Below are positions 9,269 to 17,550 of a stretch of 64,000 bases of DNA, piece by piece. Source of the DNA: Pseudomonadota bacterium. Its GTDB lineage: Bacteria; Pseudomonadota; Gammaproteobacteria; Burkholderiales; Burkholderiaceae_C. Below the pieces are notes generated by a model that was not told the origin of the DNA, did no database searches, and saw nothing but the letters and a program-made list of their open reading frames with translations. The position numbers and the translations under genes were made by a program. Position 1 is the first letter of the stretch; each line of letters opens with the position of its first letter. Location of the stretch: assembly GCA_021845505.1 (NCBI GenBank), contig JAJZVU010000006.1:1-64000 (forward strand), in the 5' to 3' direction.

Positions 9269-9636
9269 GGTGGAGGCGTGGTCGCGACCCGCGCCCGGCA
9301 GGCCGGCGCGGACCAGGTTTCGACAGGATCCGGGCCCGCCTGGGCGGACCGGACCGCGGCTGCGCGGCGAGCGCGCATCCCGTCAGCGCATCGCCCGCAG
9401 CGCCGAGCCTAGCTGCCCCGAGGCGCGGGCGCTTGACCCGAGCTGCCAGCCGCCTGGCCTTCGCCGGACAGCACCCGGGCCTGCGCGCGCGCCGATGCTT
9501 CGCCGCTGGTCGAAGTTCAGTTCGACGCCGCGCTCTTCCTGCGGCCGGCGAACGCATGGCAGACTGCCGTCGTCGCTGCCGGGATCCCGCGGACGCCGGC
9601 GGCCCGCGATCCTCACCCCCCTCGCCCGACGCCAGC
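9269..9636. other. Divergent intergenic region, ligase/ureohydrolase
   Basis: A 368-base gap between the divergently read acyl-CoA ligase and ureohydrolase genes. It must hold both promoters. An upstream in-frame ATG exists at 9556 for the ureohydrolase, but the sequence between it and 9637 codes for a low-complexity Pro/Arg/Ser stretch and is probably not translated. I looked for a guanidine riboswitch because of the ureohydrolase and did not recognise one. No tandem repeats or T-run hairpins were noted. Confidence 0.5.
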
Positions 9637-10632
9637 ATGCCCAAGGACTTCTTCACCCCGGTGACCGGAACCACCCTGCCCCGCTACGCGGGCATCGCCA
9701 CCTTGATGCGGCTGCCGCAGGTCGACCCGCAAGGCGAACTCATGCAGCAGGTGGACATCGGGCTGATCGGCGTGCCGTGGGACGGCGGAACGACCAACCG
9801 CCCGGGCGCGCGCCACGGTCCGCGCCAGGTGCGCGACGCCTCCACGATGGTCCGCAACGTCCATCGCGCCAGCCGCATCAACCCCTTCGAGCTGTGCAAC
9901 TGCGCCGACCTGGGCGACACCCCGGTCAATCCGGTCGACCTGATGGACTCGCTGGCGCGCATCACCGCCTTCTACCGGACCGTGCATCGTGCGGGGGTCG
10001 CGCCGCTGTCGGTGGGCGGCGATCATCTGGTCAGCCTGCCCATCCTGCGCGCCATCGCCAGCGACGGGCCGGTGGGCATGGTGCACTTCGACGCCCACAC
10101 CGATACCTGGAACCGCTATTTCGGCGACAGCCTGTATACCCACGGCACGCCGTTCCGGCGCGCCATCGAGGAAGGCCTGCTCGACCCCAGGCGGGTGGTG
10201 CAGATCGGCATCCGCGGCGCGCTGTACAACGACAGCGAGAACGACTGGGGCGAGCAGCAGGGGATCCGGGTCATCGACATCGACGAATTCTGCGCGATGG
10301 GAGTCGACGCGGTGATCGCGGAAGCGCGCCGGGTGGTCGGCGAACAGCCCGCGTACCTGAGCTTCGACGTCGACGCGCTGGACCCGGTGTACGCGCCGGG
10401 AACCGGGACTCCCGAGATCGGCGGCCTGACCACGCTGCAGGCGCAGCAGCTGATCCGCGGCCTGCGTGGGCTGAACCTCATCGGCGGCGACGTGGTCGAG
10501 GTCTCCCCGCCCTTCGACCCCTCGGGCAACACCGCGCTGGTGGCGGCGACCCTGCTGTTCGAAATCCTTTGCGTGCTGGCCGAAAGCGTCGCGCGGCGCG
10601 GACCCGCGACTCCAGCCGGGCACGCCCCGTAG
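9637..10632 (+). CDS. Ureohydrolase (agmatinase/guanidinobutyrase family)
   Basis: A 331-residue binuclear metal hydrolase of the arginase/agmatinase superfamily, splitting a guanidino compound into urea and an amine. All metal-ligand motifs are present: SVGGDH, HFDAHTDT and SFDVDALDP, followed by the substrate-side GTGTPEIGG and VVEVSPPFD. The N-terminal GVPWDGGTTNRPGARHGPR resembles guanidinobutyrase/guanidinopropionase (GbuA, GpuA) and the nickel guanidine hydrolases more than SpeB. The start at 9637 matches where similarity to the family begins. It is followed by an orphan TauA-like binding protein and a LysR regulator. The substrate cannot be settled by eye. No hypA/hypB-like nickel chaperone genes are nearby, which argues mildly against a guanidine hydrolase. 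Confidence 0.88.
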   Translation: MPKDFFTPVTGTTLPRYAGIATLMRLPQVDPQGELMQQVDIGLIGVPWDGGTTNRPGARHGPRQVRDASTMVRNVHRASRINPFELCNCADLGDTPVNPVDLMDSLARITAFYRTVHRAGVAPLSVGGDHLVSLPILRAIASDGPVGMVHFDAHTDTWNRYFGDSLYTHGTPFRRAIEEGLLDPRRVVQIGIRGALYNDSENDWGEQQGIRVIDIDEFCAMGVDAVIAEARRVVGEQPAYLSFDVDALDPVYAPGTGTPEIGGLTTLQAQQLIRGLRGLNLIGGDVVEVSPPFDPSGNTALVAATLLFEILCVLAESVARRGPATPAGHAP

Positions 10633-10711
10633 CACCAACCCTCGGCACAGAGGGGCCCCGGGCGTGCCGGCCGACGCCTGCACGCCATCCACGACAAGAG
10701 GAGACCACGAG

Positions 10712-11731
10712 ATGAAATCCACCCTACCGGAACTCGTCGCCGCGCTGGCTGTGGCGGCCGCCGCGTGCATCGCACCCGGTCCGGCCTGCGCCCACGGCAA
10801 GCCGCAGGTGATCATCGGCTACGAGCCGGCGATCGATCCCTTCATGGTGTCGATGGCCGAGCACATGTTCGAGCGCGACATGCACGCCGACGTCCAGTAC
10901 AAGCTGTTCAACTCCGGCCCGGCCGCGATGACCGCGCTGGCCTCCAACAGCCTGTCGTTCATGTGTGTGATCGGCGTGCCGCCGGTGGTCACGGCCATCG
11001 CCCAGGGCCTGCCGCTCACCGTGGTGTACAACCAGGAGCGCTACCTCAACGCGGCCGGCCTCGTGGTCAAGCCGTCCAGCGGCATCACCAGCGTGGCCGG
11101 GCTCGAGGGCAAGAAGATCGCCATCGTCGCCGGCTCGCAGTCGTCGTTCGAGCTCGCCACCTTCCTCGCCGAGGCGCACGTGCCCTACGACTCGGTGCAG
11201 CAGATCAACATGGCGCCACCGCAGATGCGCACCTCCTGGGTGACCGGTGCCATCGATGCGGCCATCGTCTGGGACCCGGTGTTCACCGCCCTCAGGCAGG
11301 CCGGCGGAACGGTGATCAAGACCGACGGCGACCTGCCGCGCGATGCCTCGAGCTACAACCTGTGCATCGCCAACTCGTCGTGGGCGCAGGCCCATCCGCG
11401 GCTGGTGCACGGCTTCCTGCGCGCGATGGACCAGGGCTACCGCATGACCGTGCAACACCGCGGCAAGGCGGTGGCCGACATGGCCCGCGTGATGGGGGTC
11501 AGCGTGCCGGCGGCGCGCGGCGAGCTGGCCGGCTACGAACTGTTCTCCGGCGCCGACCAGACGCTGCCCAAGGTCATGGGAAGCGGCTCCGGCGTGCCCC
11601 GTTCGGCCACCTATCGCACGCTGGTGAACACCGCCAAGGTGCTGCAGCAGATCGGGCGCATCCAGGCCGTGCCGGCCAGCTTCCAGGCCAACGTGTCGCC
11701 GCAGTACGCGGCGTTCCTGGCGACCCATTGA
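10712..11731 (+). CDS. ABC transporter periplasmic binding protein, TauA/SsuA/NMT1 type
   Basis: A 339-residue exported binding protein. It has a short charged N-terminus, a hydrophobic alanine-rich segment and an AHG cleavage region near residue 28. The body is typical of sulfonate/nitrate/taurine binding proteins: VIIGYEPAIDPF at the start, NSGPAAMTALASNSLSF, VAGLEGKKIAIVAGSQSSFEL and TGAIDAAIVWDPVF. A GAGGAG ribosome site at 10698-10703 precedes the ATG at 10712. No permease or ATPase gene of this type is in the window, so it is an orphan or shares a transporter encoded elsewhere. It follows the ureohydrolase by 79 bases on the same strand, so co-transcription is plausible and the ligand may be a guanidino or sulfonate compound. 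Confidence 0.85.
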   Translation: MKSTLPELVAALAVAAAACIAPGPACAHGKPQVIIGYEPAIDPFMVSMAEHMFERDMHADVQYKLFNSGPAAMTALASNSLSFMCVIGVPPVVTAIAQGLPLTVVYNQERYLNAAGLVVKPSSGITSVAGLEGKKIAIVAGSQSSFELATFLAEAHVPYDSVQQINMAPPQMRTSWVTGAIDAAIVWDPVFTALRQAGGTVIKTDGDLPRDASSYNLCIANSSWAQAHPRLVHGFLRAMDQGYRMTVQHRGKAVADMARVMGVSVPAARGELAGYELFSGADQTLPKVMGSGSGVPRSATYRTLVNTAKVLQQIGRIQAVPASFQANVSPQYAAFLATH

Positions 11732-11749
11732 CGCAGCCGGTCGGCGCGT

Positions 11750-12676
11750 TCAACGGGCCTCGGCCGGCGCGCCGGCCGAGGCCTGCGCGAGCAGGCAGCG
11801 CAGGAACACCCGCACCGCGGCCGACGGCTCCCGGCCCTTGAGGGTCACGGCGTAGAACTCGGCCTCGTCGAATCGTTCGCGCGGAAGGATCGCGGCCATC
11901 AGTCCCTGCTCCACCCAGCGCGCGGCGTAGTGCTGCGGCAGGTAGCCGATGAAGTGCCCGCTGAGGATCAGCGAGGCCAACGCCTCCATGTGGAACACGT
12001 GGGCGGCCGGCTTGAACAGCGCGCTGTCGGCAAACTCCCTGGACTCGCGCATGTAGCCGCGCGCCACGTACTGCGCCTGCCGCAGGTCCTGCGCGCTCAC
12101 CTCGTCGGCGCCGCGGGAAAACAGCGGATGCCCACGCGCGCAGTACAGCTGCAGCCTCTCGCTGTACACGCGCACGTAGCTCAGGCCCGGATGGCGCTCG
12201 CGGAACGGTGCGATCCCCAGGTGGATCTTCCTCGCCAGGACCGCCTCCTCGATTTCGTTCGGCGACTTGATGTCCAGCCGGATGCGCAGGTCCTCTCCCG
12301 CCTGCTTGACCTCGCGCAGCGCGGCGACGACCGGCGACTGCGGGTCGGTGAGGGTGTTGTCGACCATGCCGATGGCCAGTTCCCCGCCGATGCGCTGGCG
12401 CAGGGCGTCGACCTCGGTCTTGAAATGCTCGAGCGACCCCAGCAGTTCCTCGGCCAGCCGGTACACCGCCCGCCCTTCCTCGGTCAGCTGGAAGCCGCGC
12501 CGCCCGCGCTCGCACAGGTGCAGCCCCAGGCGCGACTCCAGGTCGGACATATGCGAGCTGATGGTCGACAGGCTCATGTCCAGCACGGCCTCGGCCGCCG
12601 AGAAGCCCCCGCAGTCGGCCACGGTCTTGAAAACCCGCAGCAGCCGGATGTCTCCGTCTGCAACCCGCATGCGCAT
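11750..12676 (-). CDS. LysR-family transcriptional regulator
   Basis: A 308-residue LysR-type regulator. The winged helix-turn-helix occupies about residues 8-67 (LLRVFKTVADCGGFSAAEAVL, then STISSHMSDLESRLGLHLCER), with an effector-binding domain of the periplasmic-binding-protein fold after about residue 95. It converges on the TauA-like gene, with the two stops 18 bases apart, so it is not divergent from the gene it most likely controls. That makes the ureohydrolase-binding-protein pair only a tentative target. A second in-frame ATG two codons inside the ORF could be used. The effector is unknown. Confidence 0.88.
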   Translation of the reverse strand: MRMRVADGDIRLLRVFKTVADCGGFSAAEAVLDMSLSTISSHMSDLESRLGLHLCERGRRGFQLTEEGRAVYRLAEELLGSLEHFKTEVDALRQRIGGELAIGMVDNTLTDPQSPVVAALREVKQAGEDLRIRLDIKSPNEIEEAVLARKIHLGIAPFRERHPGLSYVRVYSERLQLYCARGHPLFSRGADEVSAQDLRQAQYVARGYMRESREFADSALFKPAAHVFHMEALASLILSGHFIGYLPQHYAARWVEQGLMAAILPRERFDEAEFYAVTLKGREPSAAVRVFLRCLLAQASAGAPAEAR

Positions 12677-12802
12677 CGCTCCTTCGCCCGGCCTCCCGGA
12701 TCGATGCTAACCCGCGGTCCCAGCGCGGACAAGGCGACAAGCCGCCCGGCACCGCCGCCCGAAACCCTGCAAAATGCTCCTGTTCCCACCTCCGCTCCTT
12801 CC

Positions 12803-13981
12803 ATGCATTCGACGACCGCCGCCCCCGCGCCGACTCCCGCGGACCCCCAGCTGCGGCACCGCAGAGGCCGGCTCAGGCGGTTTTTCCTGCGCATCTGGCC
12901 GATCCTGGCGCTGCTGCACGTCTATATCGGCGCGCAGCTGCTGCCGAGCTATCCCGCTGCGTTGCGCGTGCCGGGCGGCGCGCTGCTGGTGCTGTCGACG
13001 CTGCTGATCCCGGCCGCCTTCTTCAGCCGCTTTCGCTCGGGCGATGCCTGGGACCTGGTCGCCTGGGCCGGGTTCTTCGACCTCGGCCTGTTCTCGTCGA
13101 CCCTGGTGCTGACCCTCGCGCGCGAGCTCGCGCTGCTGCTGCCCGATGCCGGCCGCTGGTCGGGCGCGAGCGCAGCGGCGGTGCCGGCCGCCGCGCTGCT
13201 GGTGTCGCTGGTCGGCCTGGCCGGCGCGCGGCGCACCGCGCGGGTGGTCGACGTGCGGGTGGAGATCGCCGGACTGCCGTCGGCGCTCGACGGCTTCACC
13301 ATCGCCCAGATCAGCGACATCCACGTCGGGCCGACGATCAAGGCCGGCAAGGTGCGCGCCATCGTCGAGCGGGTCAACTCGCTGCGCCCCGACCTCGTGG
13401 CCGTCACCGGCGACGTGGTCGACGGCACGGTGCAGCGCCTGCGCGAGCACACCGCGCCGCTGGCGGCGCTGCGCGCGCGCCACGGCGCCTGGATGGTTCC
13501 CGGCAACCACGAGTATTACTCCGGCGTGCACGCCTGGCTGGCCGAGTTCCAGCGCCTGGGGCTGCGCTGTCTGCTCAACGAGCATGTGGTGCTCGAGCAC
13601 GACGGCGCCCGCCTGGTGCTGGCCGGGATCACCGACCCGCAGGGTCACGCCTTCGACCCCGCGCACCGCAGCGACCCGCACAAGGCGATCGAGGGCGCCC
13701 CGCAGGGCGTCGCGCGCATCCTGCTGGGCCACCAGCCCGCGTCGTCGGCCCAGGCCGCCCAGGCGGGTTTCGACCTGCATCTGGCCGGACATACCCACGG
13801 CGGCCAGTTCTGGCCGTGGAACCACTTCGTCACCATGCAGCAGCCCTTTGTCGCCGGGCTGCACCGCGTCGAGGCGATGCAGGTCTACGTCAGCCGCGGA
13901 ACCGGCTACTGGGGCCCGCCCAAGCGCCTGGGCGCACCGTCGGAGATCACCCGCATCCGTCTGGCCCCGGCGCGGTCGTGA
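12803..13981 (+). CDS. Membrane-anchored metallophosphoesterase (YaeI/YkuE-like)
   Basis: A 392-residue protein with about four hydrophobic helices in residues 25-145 followed by a calcineurin-like phosphoesterase domain. The five metal-site motifs are seen in order: QISDIHVGP, VTGDVVDG, VPGNHEY, LLGHQP and LAGHTHGGQ. The family includes UDP-2,3-diacylglucosamine pyrophosphatase-like and phosphodiesterase enzymes of mixed function, so the substrate is not predicted. The ATG at 12803 starts just before the first helix and gives the expected length. It is divergent from the LysR gene. The frame stays open far upstream only as antisense of that gene. Confidence 0.88.
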   Translation: MHSTTAAPAPTPADPQLRHRRGRLRRFFLRIWPILALLHVYIGAQLLPSYPAALRVPGGALLVLSTLLIPAAFFSRFRSGDAWDLVAWAGFFDLGLFSSTLVLTLARELALLLPDAGRWSGASAAAVPAAALLVSLVGLAGARRTARVVDVRVEIAGLPSALDGFTIAQISDIHVGPTIKAGKVRAIVERVNSLRPDLVAVTGDVVDGTVQRLREHTAPLAALRARHGAWMVPGNHEYYSGVHAWLAEFQRLGLRCLLNEHVVLEHDGARLVLAGITDPQGHAFDPAHRSDPHKAIEGAPQGVARILLGHQPASSAQAAQAGFDLHLAGHTHGGQFWPWNHFVTMQQPFVAGLHRVEAMQVYVSRGTGYWGPPKRLGAPSEITRIRLAPARS

Positions 13982-14111
13982 CGCGGGCCCGCGGGCCGCG
14001 CCACGCCGCAGCCGCCCGCCGCGCTGCAACGGGCGCACCTCGGCGACGAAGAGTTCGGGCGCCTGCCGTTGCGCAACGTGGCCGCGTGCCTCGAGCAAGA
14101 CCACACCGTGC

Positions 14112-14320
14112 AACCGGATCGCCGGCGATCCGCACCGCCAGGCCAGCGGCATCGTGGTGCACGGACCGGACCTCACCCGCATGCGCGCCGCGGCGCCGGC
14201 CTTGGCCGTGGGCGCGCGGACCGACCGCATCCTCCGGAACACCTGCCGCACCCTGATGACCCGCGGCATGCAGGCCTGCCACGTCTGCTGCACCGACGAG
14301 CCGACCCGCGCGGACCTCGG
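14112..14320 (+). pseudogene. Relic of a DUF2075-family helicase (C-terminal tail)
   Basis: In one frame this stretch reads VVHGPDLTRMR, then RTDRILRNTCRTLMTRGMQ and CCTDEPTRADL. This matches the end of DUF2075/COG3410 helicase-like proteins, where IGPDLRY is followed by KNTYRTLMTRGM and YVYCTD. About 70 residues at most remain. There is no start codon, no upstream helicase motifs (Walker A/B) and no stop at the expected end; the frame runs on antisense through the MazG-like gene. The 350 bases between the phosphoesterase and the MazG-like gene hold nothing else I recognise. Identification rests on memory of the family, so a profile search should confirm it. Confidence 0.55.
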
Positions 14321-14333
14321 GTGCGCTCGCCCG

Positions 14334-14720
14334 CTAGTACTTGTCGTACTTGCGGTTGCTGCCGCGGACCTGGTCGGCGGGATAGCGCAGCGCGTTGCGC
14401 GCGAGCTTGTCGCGCACCGCGGCGTCGAGGTCGACTCCGAGCACGTCGGCCAGGCGCACCAGGTACACCAGCACGTCGGCCAGTTCGTCGCGCACGGCCT
14501 GCGCGGTCTCGGGGTCGCGCGCGGCCGCGGCGGACTGTTCCGGACTCATCCACTGGAACACCTCGACCAGTTCGCCGACCTCGCCGGTCAGCGCCATCGC
14601 CAGGTTCTTCGGCGTGTGGAACTGCAGCCAGTCGCGCTCGGCGGCGAAGTCCCGCAGCGCGCGCGCCAGACCGCCGACGTCGAGCAGCGGACGGGCCTGG
14701 GTGGATCGAGGGTCGGACAT
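14334..14720 (-). CDS. MazG-like nucleotide pyrophosphohydrolase (dCTPase/RS21-C6 type)
   Basis: A 128-residue all-alpha NTP pyrophosphatase. Characteristic metal-binding helices are visible: LAMALTGEVGELVEVFQW (ExxE motif of the first helix) and DELADVLVYLVRLADVLGVDL (E..D motif), with a C-terminal NALRYPADQVRGSNRKYDKY tail that matches the short dCTP pyrophosphatase branch. It probably removes non-canonical or excess dNTPs from the pool. The start at 14720 is the only methionine that gives this compact domain. It is convergent with the DUF2075 relic and divergent from the lipoprotein gene at 14841. Confidence 0.85.
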   Translation of the reverse strand: MSDPRSTQARPLLDVGGLARALRDFAAERDWLQFHTPKNLAMALTGEVGELVEVFQWMSPEQSAAAARDPETAQAVRDELADVLVYLVRLADVLGVDLDAAVRDKLARNALRYPADQVRGSNRKYDKY

Positions 14721-14840
14721 GGGCGGCGGACGGTGCGGATTCGGATACCCCGGCGGGGTAGGATGACCCCATCGCGAAGATAGCCGATCCGCGCGAACAT
14801 GCAGGGCGTGCCCCGACCGTTCGACGCCCACGACTCGACC

Positions 14841-15968
14841 ATGCTCCGCCCGCTCGCATCGCGCTGGCCGTACCGCGGGTCCGCCGTGCTCGCGTTCAGC
14901 CTCGCGCTGGGCGCCTGCGGCAACGGGAGCGAGAGCGTGGCGACCGGCGCGAGCACGCCGTCGTCGTCTCCCGGCACCAGCGCGACGACGACGCTGCGCG
15001 CCAGCGTGTCGAAGCTTGCGCTCAGCGTCACCGGGCTGACCGAGTACGGCGTCGCCGGAACCCCGGCGTCGGGGCGGGCGCGCATCGTGACCATCACCAA
15101 CACCGGAAGCGCCGCGGCGACCGGGCTCGCGATAGCGGTTCCGGCGCTTCCGTCCGGCACCGTCGAATCGGGCAGTTGTGGCAGCACGCTGGCCGCCGGG
15201 TCGACCTGCACGCTGACCGTGACCCCCGGAGCCACGGCGTCCGGCGGCGTGGGCCCCTGCACGACCGGCACCGCACCGACGCCCGCGACGATCTCGGTCG
15301 GCGGCAGCAACACCAACACGGTGTCGGTCGACGTCGTCGTGCTCGGCTACGGCTGCATCTACCAGGGCGGTTACGTCTACGCCCTCGACGACACGACGCC
15401 GAGCACCGGAAGCGTCGGCGGCAAGGTGCTGAGTCAGTTCGACGAGGCCAGCGCCCTCGTCTGGAGCACCCGGTTTGACGCGATCTACGGGATCTCCGAG
15501 ACGTCCACCGCCGCGTTGCCGTCGCCGTCCGTCGGGGCGGTCGCCGGCCAGTCGAGCTGCGACGGCGCGACCGACGGCGCGTGCGACAGCGCGAACATCG
15601 TCGACTACTACACGTCCTACGCCATCGGCGCCCCGATTGCCTTGCCCGACTACGCGGCCGGCGTCTGCGAGGCGACCATCGCGAGCGAGTCGGACTGGCA
15701 CCTGCCGGCGATCTGCGAAATGGGTTACGGCGGCGCCGGCTGCGGCACCTCGGCGTCGCCCACCGAGCAGAACGTGCAGAGCGACCTCGTGGATTCCGGA
15801 GGAGCCGTGCCGCTGAACGGAAACTACTGGAGCTCCACCGAAGCCTCCTTCGCGCCGGCGAACGGGGCATGGGTGCAGTCTTTCATGCCTGGGGGAGACT
15901 CGACCGAGGAACTCGCGACCAAGGGACTCGCGCTGGCCGTGCGATGCACGCGCGCGCTGACGCCGTGA
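14841..15968 (+). CDS. Putative lipoprotein with DUF1566 (Lcl C-terminal-like) domain
   Basis: A 375-residue exported protein. The signal sequence ends in a lipobox, LALGAC, with the modified cysteine near residue 26 when the ATG at 14841 is used; an ATG at 14799 adds 14 residues of poor signal quality. A Ser/Thr/Gly-rich linker and an immunoglobulin-like segment (ARIVTITNTGSAAATGL, CTLTVTPG) follow. The last 130 residues (SDWHLPAICEM, NGNYWSSTEAS, GLALAVRCTR) are a DUF1566/Lcl C-terminal-like domain, found in surface proteins and some adhesins. Six cysteines in the C-terminal half could form disulfides. Its role is unknown. Its stop is followed within 11 bases by a broken HicB gene. Confidence 0.75.
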   Translation: MLRPLASRWPYRGSAVLAFSLALGACGNGSESVATGASTPSSSPGTSATTTLRASVSKLALSVTGLTEYGVAGTPASGRARIVTITNTGSAAATGLAIAVPALPSGTVESGSCGSTLAAGSTCTLTVTPGATASGGVGPCTTGTAPTPATISVGGSNTNTVSVDVVVLGYGCIYQGGYVYALDDTTPSTGSVGGKVLSQFDEASALVWSTRFDAIYGISETSTAALPSPSVGAVAGQSSCDGATDGACDSANIVDYYTSYAIGAPIALPDYAAGVCEATIASESDWHLPAICEMGYGGAGCGTSASPTEQNVQSDLVDSGGAVPLNGNYWSSTEASFAPANGAWVQSFMPGGDSTEELATKGLALAVRCTRALTP

Positions 15969-15978
15969 GCGGCGCGGG

Positions 15979-16265
15979 GCCGTCGAGGCGATCGGCCAGG
16001 CGAAGCAAGCGGTCGGGCTCTGGCTGAAGGCGGCCCTCGACGAGGGCGGCAAGGCGCCCGGGTCGTCGGCGCGCACCAGGCCAACCCCGAATTCGCAGGC
16101 TGGATCCGGGCCGTGGTCGATATCGACCTGGCCCGACTCTCGGACAAGGTCGAGCGGGTCCACATCGCGCTGCCCGCTTGCGTCCTGCGTCGCATCGATG
16201 CAGCCGCCAAGGCCGCGGGCGAATCGCGATCCGGATTCATCGCCCATCTCGCGTTGCGCTCCTGA
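15979..16265 (+). pseudogene. Frameshifted HicB-family antitoxin remnant
   Basis: From about 15979 one frame reads AIGQAKQAVGLWLKAALDEGG, which resembles the middle of HicB antitoxins. From about 16074 a second frame reads AHQANPEFAGW, then RLSDKVERVHIALP, RRIDAAAKAAGESRSGFIAHLAL and a stop at 16263-16265. The two parts join into a normal HicB C-terminal half, with the ribbon-helix-helix segment, if one base is lost or two gained near 16070. The N-terminal third and the partner toxin hicA are absent. The frameshift and missing start mark it as dead. It lies next to the tRNA-Arg insertion site, where such relics gather. Confidence 0.7.
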
Positions 16266-16300
16266 GCGCACATCCGACTCGAGCGACGCACCGTTGGGGC

Positions 16301-16350
16301 CACGTCTCCCCACGTCTCCCCACGCCTCCCAACGCCTCCCAACGCCTTCG
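16301..16350. repeat. Five tandem 10-bp units
   Basis: Five head-to-tail copies of a 10-base unit, cacgtctccc twice, then cacgcctccc, aacgcctccc and aacgccttcg. Divergence increases along the array. It is non-coding and sits between the HicB relic and the terminator of the displaced tRNA 3' end. Confidence 0.85.
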
Positions 16351-16360
16351 AAAGGCATGA

Positions 16361-16393
16361 GAAAAAGGCCTCAGAAGTCGCCCTCTGAGGCCT
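16361..16393 (-). terminator. Rho-independent terminator, original tRNA-Arg end
   Basis: A perfect 10-bp stem (aggcctcaga at 16366-16375 with tctgaggcct at 16384-16393) around an 8-base loop. It is preceded on the plus strand by aaaaa, which is a T-run on the minus strand. It lies just beyond the displaced tRNA-Arg 3' part and is best explained as the terminator the tRNA used before the insertion. Confidence 0.75.
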
Positions 16394-16406
16394 GGATCCT
16401 TCCACG

Positions 16407-16460
16407 AATTTGGTGCGCCCGGCAGGATTCGAACCCACGACCCCTTGGTTCGTAGCCAAG
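16407..16460 (-). repeat. Direct repeat copy 1: tRNA-Arg 3' part (att site)
   Basis: 54 bases identical to 17547-17600. On the minus strand it is the anticodon arm, variable loop, T arm, acceptor 3' strand and CCA of tRNA-Arg plus three bases. The 5' half of the tRNA is missing: after 16460 the sequence changes to gctgtgaagg. This is the classical displaced end (att) of an element integrated into a tRNA gene. Confidence 0.9.
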
Positions 16461-16722
16461 GCTGTGAAGGAGCATTTTTCCTTGATAAATCAACAGATTA
16501 CGCGGTGCGTAGCGTACTATCCAACAACGCGCCAACCCCTCGTAACCTGTTGAATAGCCGTGATCATGCTGAGGCCAATAGTACGCGGGAGCTCGCCTAC
16601 AGCTACGAAGAGGTAGCCCGCCGGTCTCGGTAAGCCCGGTGCGTGCGTCAGGTCTTATGCCCGAGCGGCTGCACGGGGTTACAACGCGGCGCCATCATGG
16701 TGACTTGCCTGGAGAACGAACC

Positions 16723-17415
16723 ATGCCCTTGACTCGAAGCACCGCCCATAAGCTCGAGGTGCTCGAGGCGCTCGAAGCGCTTCGCACCAAGGTTCGCGCG
16801 ATGTTCGGCCACGACGTGGTGGCCCACGATTTCGCGCACCTCGAACGCGTCGAGCGCAACGCCACACGCCTGCTCGAGGTCGAAACCGGCGACCCTTTCG
16901 TCGTCGGCGCGGCCTGCCTGCTGCACGACCTGCATCGCATCCTGGAGCGCGACCTCGGTCACCATGTCGCGCCCGAGCAGGCCGATGCCCAAGTGTGCGC
17001 AATCCTGGACGCGCAGGGCGTCGACACGCCGACCATCGACCATGTATGCGCGTGCATCCATGCCACCGAGCGCTACCGCTGCGCCGGTGACGTCATCGAT
17101 GCGGCGTCGATGAGCGCCGAGCAGCGCATCGTGCGCGACGCCGACATGCTCGATGCGCTGGGCGCCGTGGGCATCGCGCGCGCCTTCATGTTCGGCGGGC
17201 GTCTCGGCGAGCCCATGTGGGTGGCCGAACCCTTCAACGACACGTTCCAGCCCGGCCATACGGCGTCGATCGTGCACCACTTCCACGAGAAGCTGCTGCA
17301 CCTGCATCAGGAGATGCTCACCGACGAAGGCCGGCGGATCGCCGTCGCGCGCACACGCTTGATGCTCGGCTACCTCGATGCCCTGCGCGAGGAACTGGGC
17401 TCAAGTTCGCCCTGA
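16723..17415 (+). CDS. HD-domain phosphohydrolase-like protein
   Basis: A 230-residue soluble protein with an HD-type metal site: HDFAHLERV (first His), LLHDLHRI (the HD pair) and RDADMLDALGAVGIARAF (last Asp). This layout matches small HD hydrolases such as YedJ, whose substrates are poorly known. The ATG at 16723 has a GGAG site nine bases upstream; an ATG at 16639 would add 28 residues with no family resemblance. It is the only intact gene inside the tRNA-Arg element, so it is probably cargo. Its codon use looks like that of its neighbours. Confidence 0.78.
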   Translation: MPLTRSTAHKLEVLEALEALRTKVRAMFGHDVVAHDFAHLERVERNATRLLEVETGDPFVVGAACLLHDLHRILERDLGHHVAPEQADAQVCAILDAQGVDTPTIDHVCACIHATERYRCAGDVIDAASMSAEQRIVRDADMLDALGAVGIARAFMFGGRLGEPMWVAEPFNDTFQPGHTASIVHHFHEKLLHLHQEMLTDEGRRIAVARTRLMLGYLDALREELGSSSP

Positions 17416-17500
17416 CCGCGCAGGATCCGTCGGCAGGGGCCCGCAATCCGCGGGGGGAACAGGGAAATTGTGCGCCGCAAAAGAACAAAGGCACCGGCGG

Positions 17501-17532
17501 AAAAAAGGCACTTACGATTTCTCGTAAGTGCC
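17501..17532 (-). terminator. Rho-independent terminator of tRNA-Arg
   Basis: A perfect 11-bp stem (ggcacttacga at 17507-17517 with tcgtaagtgcc at 17522-17532), a 4-base loop, and aaaaaa at 17501-17506, i.e. a T6 run on the minus strand. It lies 19 bases downstream of the tRNA 3' end. Confidence 0.88.
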
Positions 17533-17550
17533 TGATTTCTTGAAGAAATT

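Noticed and set aside
7412-9412. Long plus-strand open frame opposite the acyl-CoA ligase
   Set aside because: The minus-strand frame has all ANL-superfamily motifs; the plus frame has none.
9269-9636. Guanidine riboswitch upstream of the ureohydrolase
   Set aside because: I looked for ykkC-type and mini-ykkC (ACGR-loop) patterns and found none convincing.
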